From: Bacteroidales bacterium UBA3663
GTDB taxonomy: Bacteria > Bacteroidota > Bacteroidia > Bacteroidales > UBA3663
Reading direction: 5' to 3'
Assembly (NCBI GenBank): GCA_002373755.1
Contig: DFJU01000001.1
Coordinates: forward strand, 1-11,851
Length of the DNA stretch: 11,851 bases
The notes under the pieces were generated by a model. The model had not been told where the DNA came from, did no database searches, and saw only the letters and a program-made list of their open reading frames with translations. This document shows positions 5,837 through 11,851 of this stretch, one piece after another. Within the stretch, counting starts at the first letter, position 1, and each line of letters opens with the position of its first letter. Both the position numbers and the translations under genes were made by a program.

Positions 5837-6478
5837 ATGAAACACTTTATTCTTATAATATTTTTGTGTGGCTTTATATCTGCATATGGAAAAACATTAA
5901 AATCCCGGGATGTCGATAGCGTCTGTATTGCCTGCGACAATTTTAGTGCTACATATATACTTAGGATAACAAGGCTTCAGTTATGTGAACGTTTTTACGA
6001 AGAGGTTCATCCGGAACCATATATATGCCCTCCTCCACCGAGTGATTCTCTGTTCAAGGCACTTACAGGCGTAGAATATTCATTGGTGGAGGATGGTAAC
6101 AATATCGAATATGTAGATAGCATAGAAGAGGAGGCTTCCACAATCTCTTTTCATGTCATAAAAGATCGGGATTCCATTGATTCTTTAGTTAAGTTGTTAG
6201 ACCATTGCAAGAAGGTTAAGAAATTGAAAGTATCAGCGGATCAATTACTGCTGACGGGGTCTTTCTGGTGGAGGAATAAGAGATTGTATTTGTTTGATAA
6301 TACGTTTGATAACAGAATATTATGCGTTTTTTATTGTAAAGAGAAGCAGAGATGGGCTTGGTTTGACACTGGAAGATATTTTGATTGGGGCTGGTACAGG
6401 TACGAAGTAAGTGATGAATTGAAAGCTTTCCTTAGAAAATATACGACTTTGTTTGGTGTATATGAATATGATAAGTAA
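5837..6478 (+). CDS. AT-rich exported protein of unknown function
   Basis: This encodes 213 residues from the ATG at 5837. I prefer it over one 17 codons upstream because it opens a signal peptide (MKHFILIIFLCGFISAYG). I do not recognise the family. Visible features are a VCIACDNF segment just after the signal, PYICPPPPSDSLF near the first third, an acidic stretch DSIEEEAS, a Lys-rich KKVKKLKV, and an aromatic C-terminal third with FWWRNKRLYLFD and WAWFDTGRYFDWGWYRYEV. Sampled 60-base blocks have about 33% GC, against about 60% in the GH115 gene, which points to a separate origin. It lies directly before an RHS-repeat remnant (stop 6478), so an orphan immunity or effector-linked role is possible but unproven. 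The mature protein should be periplasmic or surface-exposed. Confidence 0.75.
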   Translation: MKHFILIIFLCGFISAYGKTLKSRDVDSVCIACDNFSATYILRITRLQLCERFYEEVHPEPYICPPPPSDSLFKALTGVEYSLVEDGNNIEYVDSIEEEASTISFHVIKDRDSIDSLVKLLDHCKKVKKLKVSADQLLLTGSFWWRNKRLYLFDNTFDNRILCVFYCKEKQRWAWFDTGRYFDWGWYRYEVSDELKAFLRKYTTLFGVYEYDK

Positions 6479-6657
6479 CTTGATTTACAATGATTTCGGC
6501 CATGACGTGGAAAGTCGCATCCAACGGAAGGCTGCGGCGGTTCGACTACGAATACGACGGCATGAACCGACAGACAAGTGCGGAGCACGGATACTTTGGC
6601 CTTGTGGAAACAGGCAACATGGAATCAAGTGTAGAATTGGAAAATTATGGCAATTAA
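6478..6657 (+). pseudogene. RHS/YD-repeat protein fragment
   Basis: The frame from the ATG at 6490 reads MISAMTWKVASNGRLRRF, then DYEYDGMNRQTSAEHGY, and ends at TAA 6655-6657 after 55 codons. ISAMTWK followed by a basic segment and YEYDGMNRxTSA is the hallmark of Bacteroidales RHS (YD-repeat) proteins, normally more than 1000 residues long. Just upstream in another frame, NLIYN (about 6474-6491) matches the residues that usually precede GNISAMTWK. This implies a deletion of about five bases at 6491-6493 that broke the frame. The tail after EHGYFGL does not continue the RHS pattern. This is a remnant of a larger polymorphic-toxin-type gene, or the anchor of a lost cassette. It is too short to act as an RHS protein. 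Confidence 0.75.
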
Positions 6658-6707
6658 GAATAGACATAAGATGAAATTATTACATGAATTTTCACATAGA
6701 AAAATCG

Positions 6708-6746
6708 CACAAAAAAGGCCGCCTTTCGTGAGCGGCTTTTTTTGTG
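6708..6746. terminator. Bidirectional intrinsic terminator
   Basis: The arms 6708-6722 and 6732-6746 pair over 15 bp with one G-T, around a 9-nt loop: CAC, six As, GGCCGC on the left; GCGGC, seven Ts, GTG on the right. A GC core with A/T outer arms makes a terminator in both directions. It serves the convergent plus-strand island and the minus-strand GH115 gene, whose stop is at 6754. Confidence 0.92.
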
Positions 6747-6753
6747 TGAAGCG

Positions 6754-9153
6754 TCATTTTTTGCGCGACAGCATCCATTGGTCAACCACTATATGGTCGT
6801 CGATGGCGCGGATGGTGAGTGTGTGCGTACCGGCCTGGAGGTGAACCTGCTGCGTGCGGACAGCCTGGCCGCGTAGCACGTTCAGTTTCCATTGTTCCGA
6901 GCGGAACGGCTCCTTGAGCGAGAATGTCTCGGGCGTGCCGTCGTCGATGCTGACGCTGTAGCGCAGGTCGCCGTTGTCGTTCGGCTGGGTCGGGATGAGC
7001 ATCGTCCGAATCTCGTAGTTGCCCTCGCGAGCCACGTCGAAGCGGTAGGTCAGAGCACCATCTTTCGGCAGGGCGACGGCCAGCATCGAGTGGCCGAGCA
7101 TCTGGACTGGTTGAGCTCCGTCGGTGGCCGATGCGAAGTCGCAGGCGTTGGTTATCAGTGTGTTGCTGAGTGTAAGCGGAGTGTCGGCCGATGCCGATTC
7201 TGTAGCGGTCGATGCGGCAGCTGCGTCGGTCGTGGCCGATGGCAGGAGAGGAGCCCAATAGACGGGCAGATCGCGCGGATGGTCGTTCATTAGGCCATGC
7301 CACTTGCCGCCGGCCAGCTGGTTGTTGTAGCGGTCGGTGAGGCTGCGGATTCGGCCGTAGGCGGCTTGGCTTCGGGCAACGGATTCGCGTAGCAGGCTGT
7401 CGGTGGCGGCGGCTGCGATGTGGTTGGCGCGGCCGTTGGCCAACTTGCGTGCGCGTTGAGCCTCAAACATCTTTTCGGCTTGGGCGGCAGCGGCCTGCAC
7501 AGGGTATTGGATCGTGGCGAAATAGGCATCGGACAAGGCCGGACGGACATTGCGGCCGATGTTTTCCACCTCGCGGCTCAGGGCGAGGAATCGGCCCTCG
7601 AACCAGTCGCACTGCTCTTGCGGCCAGTCGCTGTTGCGCACGGGCGACAGGCCACGGTCGTAGAGCCGTTTGTCCAGTTCCGTCTGGTTCCAGCCCATGA
7701 ATTCGGGTCGGCGCATCGCACACAGCCGGTAGTATTCGTGCATCACGGGGAAGAGGCGTTGGCCGACGTCGTTGCCGAACTCGCGGCAAAGCCAGCGGCG
7801 GTAGTGGTCGTTGAGCGTTGCGGCCGATGTGCAGTCGATGTCCCACGCGAGGTCGAGGAAGAGTTCGAGGTCGTAGCCGGCGGCTTTCGGGTCGTGCACG
7901 TTGGCAATCCAGAGGCGGCGCACGTTGTGGTCGTAGGCGGCGCGCATCTCGTTGTAGATGAGGCCTGGCTGCGTCGTGGTGAGCCACAGGTAGTCGTGCG
8001 GGCGGCCCCAGTAGGAGAGGTGGTAGTAGATGCCGCCGCCGCCGCTGCGCCGTTGTTCATCGGGCGTGGAGAGACGCGTGATGTAGCCGTAGTTGTCGTC
8101 GCACCACATCAAAGTCACGTAGTCGGGCACGCGAAGGCCGTTTTCGTAGAGCTGGAGCACCTCCTTGTAGGGCACGAACACCTGCATCAGCCGTGAGGGG
8201 TCGCCCACGTTGTCGCGTAGCAGCCGTTGTTGGTCGTCGATGACCTGTTGCAGTCCTTCGCGCTTCTCGTCGGCCGACTTGAAGCCCTCCATCGAGCCGT
8301 CGTGTATGCCACGCATTCCGATGGTGAACATGTTGCCGCCGGAGTGGGCGACTTCGCGCAGGCGTTCTGTCCAATACTGCTGCACGGCCTCGCGGTTGGT
8401 CTTGTAGTTGAAGTTGCCGCGTCGGGCGACGTCCCATTCGCCCACGTTGTTGCGCAACATCGGTTCGCAGTGCGATGTGCCGATGACGATGCCGCACGAA
8501 TCGGCCACGGCTTTTGCTCCGGGCAGCTGGAAGAATGCGGTCGTGCCTTCGTGCATCGCCGGCCAGATGGCGTTGGCGCGCAGGCGGAGCAGCAGCTGGA
8601 AGATGCGTTTGTAGGTCTGGACGCCGATCTGCAGCTTCGTGCTTGGTTCGTAGGTCGTTGAGCTCCATGGCCGTAGCGACCAGTCTTCGTCGTTGATGAA
8701 GATGCCGCGATAGGCCACGCTGGGCTGCTGTTCGGTGCGGAAATCATCGGCCATGACGAGCTTGTCGCGGTGTTCGGGCACGACGTCGCCCCACCAGATC
8801 CACGGCGAGACTCCGGCCATGCGCGAGAGTTCGAGCAGTCCGTATGCCATGCCGCGCGCGTTGCCGCCTTCCACCAGAATCTGGTCGCCCTGAGTGGCGA
8901 TGCGGAAGCCGTCGGTGGCGAGCTTCTTGTTCTCAACTATGCGGATTTTTGCCTTGCCCGATGCCTTCGGGACGAGTCCGGTGACCTGTGTCATGTCGCT
9001 CTTCCACATTTCGAGCGCGACTTGCACGACGGGTTCGACCTTGCGCGGCACGCTGTAGGTGATGGGCGATTGTCCGTCGAACCAGACGACGTCGGCCGTG
9101 GCGAAAGTGCATTGTAGAGCGATGAGAGACGTCAGAAAAATGTTTTTTCTCAT
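6754..9153 (-). CDS. GH115 family alpha-glucuronidase
   Basis: This encodes 799 residues with a signal peptide (MRKNIFLTSLIALQCTFATA). Family GH115 enzymes remove (4-O-methyl-)glucuronic acid from xylan side chains, even at internal positions. Motifs are RGIFINDEDW (149-158), NAIWPAMHEGT (194-204), SHCEPMLRNN (227-236), TIGMRGIHDGSM (277-288), VPYKEV (327-332), MWCDDNYGYITR (349-360) and IYYHLSYWGRPHDYLW (375-390). The acidic residues in the HDG, YKE and WCDD motifs are the likely catalytic region. An Ala/Ser/Thr-rich linker (around residue 640) joins the C-terminal beta domain, which ends DHIVVDQWML, as in GH115 C-terminal domains. Length is normal for the family. It starts 30 bp after the ABC ATPase gene, so it may be transcribed from there. 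No SusC/SusD pair or other xylanase is in view. Confidence 0.93.
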   Translation of the reverse strand: MRKNIFLTSLIALQCTFATADVVWFDGQSPITYSVPRKVEPVVQVALEMWKSDMTQVTGLVPKASGKAKIRIVENKKLATDGFRIATQGDQILVEGGNARGMAYGLLELSRMAGVSPWIWWGDVVPEHRDKLVMADDFRTEQQPSVAYRGIFINDEDWSLRPWSSTTYEPSTKLQIGVQTYKRIFQLLLRLRANAIWPAMHEGTTAFFQLPGAKAVADSCGIVIGTSHCEPMLRNNVGEWDVARRGNFNYKTNREAVQQYWTERLREVAHSGGNMFTIGMRGIHDGSMEGFKSADEKREGLQQVIDDQQRLLRDNVGDPSRLMQVFVPYKEVLQLYENGLRVPDYVTLMWCDDNYGYITRLSTPDEQRRSGGGGIYYHLSYWGRPHDYLWLTTTQPGLIYNEMRAAYDHNVRRLWIANVHDPKAAGYDLELFLDLAWDIDCTSAATLNDHYRRWLCREFGNDVGQRLFPVMHEYYRLCAMRRPEFMGWNQTELDKRLYDRGLSPVRNSDWPQEQCDWFEGRFLALSREVENIGRNVRPALSDAYFATIQYPVQAAAAQAEKMFEAQRARKLANGRANHIAAAATDSLLRESVARSQAAYGRIRSLTDRYNNQLAGGKWHGLMNDHPRDLPVYWAPLLPSATTDAAAASTATESASADTPLTLSNTLITNACDFASATDGAQPVQMLGHSMLAVALPKDGALTYRFDVAREGNYEIRTMLIPTQPNDNGDLRYSVSIDDGTPETFSLKEPFRSEQWKLNVLRGQAVRTQQVHLQAGTHTLTIRAIDDHIVVDQWMLSRKK

Positions 9154-9183
9154 GGGTGTTTATGGGTTAGTGTTGTTCGATGA

Positions 9184-9846
9184 TTATCGGTTGTCGGTTG
9201 TCGAGAGGCGGCCGTCGGCGATGTGCCAAATAGTGTCGGCCGAGTGTCGGACAAGCTCCAGGTCGTGCGACGAGAGCAGTATCGCCTTGCCGCAGTCGTG
9301 GGCCAGATGGCGGAGCATTTCCATCAGTTCCAGCTTGCTTTCGTAGTCGAGGAAGGCCGATGGCTCGTCGAGCAGCAGGTAGTCGGTGCCTTGGGCCAGA
9401 GCGCGGGCAATCATCGTCTTCTGCCGTTCGCCGTCGCTAAGTTCGCCGATGCGCCGGTGTGCCAGATGTGCGATGCCGAGCGTCCGGATGGCATCGTCGG
9501 CCGCAGCCCAATCGGCCGCTGTGCGCCGTCCGAGCCATGTGGAGTAGGGCAATCGGCCATAGACGACCATTTCGCGCAGTGTTGTGTTGGGCAAATCGGG
9601 CACTTGGGTGAGCACAAGGCCGATGCGGCGGGCAAGTTCGGCCGGTGAAAAGTCGCGTAGCGGCCTGTTGTCAAGCTCGATTGTGCCGGCGATGGGCATC
9701 AGCAGTCCGGCCAAAGTGCGCAGCAGGGTCGATTTGCCGGTGCCGTTGCGCCCTGTGAGACACGCAAAAACGCCTGGCGTCAATTCTGCGTCGATGCCTG
9801 TCACGATGGCGCGGTTGTGGCCGATGCTTAAGTCCTGTAACTTCAT
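9184..9846 (-). CDS. ABC transporter ATPase, FecE/BtuD-like, orphan
   Basis: This encodes 220 residues with all core ABC motifs: Walker A GRNGTGKST (32-40), Q-loop Gln81, signature LSDGERQ (136-142), Walker B DYLLLDEP (155-162) with Glu161, and the H-loop His194 in SSHD. The pattern (PDLPNTTLREMVVYGRLPY and ALAQGTDYLLLDEPSAFLD) fits importers of iron-siderophores, heme or cobalamin. At 220 residues it is a little shorter than usual, lacking much C-terminal extension. No permease or periplasmic binding protein is in the window, so it must pair with a permease made elsewhere. The upstream neighbour is a nucleotidase with a 100-bp gap containing the third palindrome. No consensus promoter is seen in that gap. 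GH115 follows after 30 bp. Confidence 0.92.
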   Translation of the reverse strand: MKLQDLSIGHNRAIVTGIDAELTPGVFACLTGRNGTGKSTLLRTLAGLLMPIAGTIELDNRPLRDFSPAELARRIGLVLTQVPDLPNTTLREMVVYGRLPYSTWLGRRTAADWAAADDAIRTLGIAHLAHRRIGELSDGERQKTMIARALAQGTDYLLLDEPSAFLDYESKLELMEMLRHLAHDCGKAILLSSHDLELVRHSADTIWHIADGRLSTTDNR

Positions 9847-9911
9847 TGCGTTGGCGTGCGAAAAGAGTTGAGAAATAAGAAATAAGGGGGTGTCATCCCG
9901 TGCCTTTCACT

Positions 9912-9939
9912 CCAGAGACGTGCCATGGCGCGTCTCTAC
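9912..9939. repeat. 28-bp interspersed palindrome, copy 3
   Basis: The core TGCCATGGCG and the right arm CGTCTCTAC are identical to copy 1 at 5325-5352. The left arm begins CC instead of GT, so the outermost two pairs are lost. It lies in the 100-bp gap between the nucleotidase stop and the ABC ATPase start, so it may shape the 3' end of the upstream mRNA. Confidence 0.88.
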
Positions 9940-9946
9940 AATGCCC

Positions 9947-11695
9947 TTAATAATACGGTTGCTTGAGGATTTCCATGTCGCGTTCGCGCGCTACGCGATA
10001 CCAGTCTTCGGGCACGACCTTCCAGTTGCCGAGCAGATGCGGCGTGATGGGGCCGAAGGCTTGGATGTAGAGCTTCAGGTAACGGCGCATGTCGATTGGA
10101 GTGACGTCGATGGTGCGCGACTGGAGTTTTTCGCGGCTCCAGTGCAGGCCGAGCGGGACGAAGTTGCCTCCGCCCGAATACTGGTAGCTGTTGATGGCCA
10201 CGCGGTAGAGCTTTTCGGGGTTGATTGGAGAACCATCGGCCATGGAAATCAACCGCACGCGCGAACCAGGCGTCTTGCTCACATCGACCTCGTAGCGGAT
10301 TCCAGCGGCCGACGTGTAGTTGAAGGTGAAGCCGGAAAGTTTCAGTCCGCGAGCATTGTCGCCCGGCTCGAAGTTCATGATGTGGTCGTTGGGCGACTTC
10401 ATCGAGTTGAACTGCATGTTGTAGCCGTGTTCGAGGTATTGGCGCACCTCGTCGGCCGTCATTTGGATTGTGTAGAGCAGGTTCTCGTACTTGTAGATGG
10501 CGAAGAGGTCGCCCATGGTGATTGTGCCTGCGTGGATGACTTCGTTGGGCGACAGCACAGGGTGGAGCGAGATGTCGGCCTTGGTTGCCCAGAGCTGTGC
10601 CTCGTGGATGAAGTCCTCGAACGCTGAGGGTCCGATCAGCCCGTCGATGCCGACCAGGTCGGTCGTGATTTCGCCTACGGGACTTTCGACAAACCGCTTG
10701 ATCGAGTCTATGGCGTTCTGGAAGTGGGCGACGTAGGCCGTATCGACAGGGTAGTCGATTGTGTTGACGAGGCTGGTGCGTATCGTCTTGTCGTAGGTGC
10801 CGTCGATGCGCCGCGTGAAGTGGATGTCGGCGCGTCCGACGTGGTAGGCGTTCACTCCGGCGTCGATGAGCGGAACGGTGTCGCCCTTGGCATTGCGCAC
10901 TGTGGTCAGGCGGGTTTCGTGGTCATGTCCGATGAGGCACAGGTCGAACCCCGGCACCTTGACGATGGCTGGCACCGAGCCGTTCTCGTTGCAGCGCGAG
11001 TCGAAGTCGCGGCCGTTCTTCGAGAAGTCGTAGCCCGAGTGGAACAGCGCAATCAGCAGGTCGGGATTCTCCTTCTGGCGGATGACAGGCACCCATTTGC
11101 GGGCGCAGTCCACCATGTCGTCGAAGCGGAGGTTGGGCCACATCGTCTTCGGCAGCCAGTAGGGGATGTGGGGCGTGACCATGCCCAGCACTGCGATGCG
11201 CAGACCTTCGCGGTTGAGCACGACGTATGGCTGGAACATCGGCTGGCCGGTGCGTGTGTCGATGGCGTTGGCGCAGATCCACGGCATGTTGAACTCCGAC
11301 GGCAGACGTCGTTCGTAGAGCGCATCGCCCGGCTCGATGTCGTGGTTGCCCACTCCGATGGCGTCGTATTGCAGGTAGTTGTAGATGCGTGGCACGATGT
11401 GCGGGCTGACCGTATCGACGAAGTTGTGGTAGTAGAGCGACGGCTGTCCTTGCAGGAAGTCGCCCGTGTCGAGCAGGATGACCTTGCCCGGATTTTCGCT
11501 GCGCACTTTCTTGTAGTACGTGCTTGCATTGGCCAGGCTGGTCTTGTCGGGGCGAGCACGCTTGAAGTCATATCCCAAACATGCGCCATGCACGTCGGTG
11601 GTGTATAAAACAACCAAGTCGGCTTCTGCCGGCTTGGTATTGTTGCACGCAACCAATGCAAGTGCTGCGGCTGCTATGTAAAGATATTTCTTCAT
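9947..11695 (-). CDS. 5'-nucleotidase / 2',3'-cyclic phosphodiesterase lipoprotein (UshA/CpdB family)
   Basis: This encodes 582 residues. A lipoprotein signal peptide MKKYLYIAAAALALVAC has its lipidated Cys at 17. The N-terminal metallophosphoesterase domain carries the two-metal ligands: TTDVHG (Asp34, His36), LDTGDFLQG (Asp76), GNHD (116-119), FHSG (His219) and GHDHE (His257, His259). The C-terminal nucleotidase domain (about 330-560) holds GEITTDLVGIDG, TITMGDLFAIYKYEN and YRVAINSYQYSGGGNF, the last resembling the substrate-binding end of the family. The enzyme should act in the periplasm or on the outer membrane, releasing phosphate and nucleosides from nucleotides for salvage. It begins 9 bp after the mutase stop codon, so it is probably translated from the same mRNA. 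Which of the family's activities dominates cannot be told from sequence. Confidence 0.94.
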   Translation of the reverse strand: MKKYLYIAAAALALVACNNTKPAEADLVVLYTTDVHGACLGYDFKRARPDKTSLANASTYYKKVRSENPGKVILLDTGDFLQGQPSLYYHNFVDTVSPHIVPRIYNYLQYDAIGVGNHDIEPGDALYERRLPSEFNMPWICANAIDTRTGQPMFQPYVVLNREGLRIAVLGMVTPHIPYWLPKTMWPNLRFDDMVDCARKWVPVIRQKENPDLLIALFHSGYDFSKNGRDFDSRCNENGSVPAIVKVPGFDLCLIGHDHETRLTTVRNAKGDTVPLIDAGVNAYHVGRADIHFTRRIDGTYDKTIRTSLVNTIDYPVDTAYVAHFQNAIDSIKRFVESPVGEITTDLVGIDGLIGPSAFEDFIHEAQLWATKADISLHPVLSPNEVIHAGTITMGDLFAIYKYENLLYTIQMTADEVRQYLEHGYNMQFNSMKSPNDHIMNFEPGDNARGLKLSGFTFNYTSAAGIRYEVDVSKTPGSRVRLISMADGSPINPEKLYRVAINSYQYSGGGNFVPLGLHWSREKLQSRTIDVTPIDMRRYLKLYIQAFGPITPHLLGNWKVVPEDWYRVARERDMEILKQPYY

Positions 11696-11704
11696 TCTGT
11701 CGTG

Positions 11705-11851
11705 TTAAAGGAATTTCTTGACCTCGTTCATCACGGCGTCGGCTGTCTTCTGGGCCTCCTCTTCGGTCGCTGCCTCGGCATAGACGCGGATGATCGGTTC
11801 GGTGTTCGACTTGCGCAGGTGGACCCAGCGGTCGGGGAAGTCGATCTTCAC
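11705..11851 (-). CDS. Phosphoglucosamine/phosphomannomutase, C-terminal end (partial)
   Basis: The last 48 codons of a gene run in from the right edge. The visible part, KIDFPDRWVHLRKSNTEPIIRVYAEA followed by an acidic helix and VKKFL, is the C-terminal domain of alpha-D-phosphohexomutases. The RKSNTEP motif (RxSNTEP) binds the sugar phosphate. In Bacteroidetes such genes are mostly annotated as phosphoglucosamine mutase (GlmM, UDP-GlcNAc synthesis) or phosphomannomutase. The fragment cannot separate these, so no symbol is given. The start and active-site serine loop are outside the window. Confidence 0.93.
   Translation of the reverse strand: MKIDFPDRWVHLRKSNTEPIIRVYAEAATEEEAQKTADAVMNEVKKFL

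Noticed and set aside
7420..8196. Long open frame on the plus strand opposite the GH115 gene, rich in Val and Ala
   Set aside because: It mirrors codon-position GC bias of the real gene on the other strand and has no family motifs, promoter or initiation context.
10724..11608. 294-codon plus-strand open frame opposite the nucleotidase gene
   Set aside because: The minus-strand frame has a complete set of catalytic motifs; the antisense product is low in complexity (V/D/H/R-rich) and matches no known fold.
1..11851. CRISPR arrays, insertion-sequence transposases, integrases or phage genes
   Set aside because: No regularly spaced repeat array and no transposase or recombinase motifs are seen on either strand.

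Overview
This window most likely comes from a GC-rich member of the Bacteroidales. I see two promoters of the Bacteroidetes type (TTTG/GTTG, 20 nt, TAnnTTTG). Most genes lack an obvious Shine-Dalgarno sequence and start in A/T-rich leaders. The families present (DUF4625 lipoproteins, GH115, an RHS fragment with the Bacteroidales-style ISAMTWK motif, a secreted nitroreductase) are typical of gut or host-associated Bacteroidetes. Genus cannot be fixed from the sequence alone. High-GC genera or families such as Alistipes or Muribaculaceae would fit the base composition of the core genes.

Layout. Positions 1-305 hold the end of a tRNA unit on the minus strand: tRNA-Leu(CAG), an intrinsic-terminator-like hairpin, then tRNA-Val(GAC) cut by the left edge, all behind a consensus promoter at 274-305. 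Positions 427-4012 are one minus-strand cluster. In transcription order it encodes a His/Cys-rich small exported protein, a TonB-dependent outer-membrane receptor and two DUF4625-type lipoproteins, closed by a strong terminator. I read it as a candidate transition-metal (perhaps zinc) acquisition operon and consider it the most interesting system here. The substrate is inferred, not shown.

Positions 4092-5083 are a plus-strand unit: promoter, secreted nitroreductase-family protein, DUF1653 protein, strong terminator. Positions 5084-6707 are an accessory-looking island between two strong hairpins. It has about 750 bp without a convincing gene, two copies of a 28-bp palindrome family, one AT-rich signal-peptide protein that I do not recognise, and a broken RHS-repeat fragment.

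Positions 6708-11851 are minus strand again. In transcription order they hold the 3' end of a phosphoglucosamine/phosphomannomutase gene, a 5'-nucleotidase (UshA/CpdB-like) lipoprotein, a third copy of the palindrome, an orphan FecE/BtuD-like ABC ATPase, and a GH115 alpha-glucuronidase ending at a bidirectional terminator.

The mutase and nucleotidase are close enough to be co-transcribed (9-bp gap), as are the ATPase and GH115 (30-bp gap). The ATPase has no permease or binding protein in view, and the GH115 has no SusC/SusD pair nearby.
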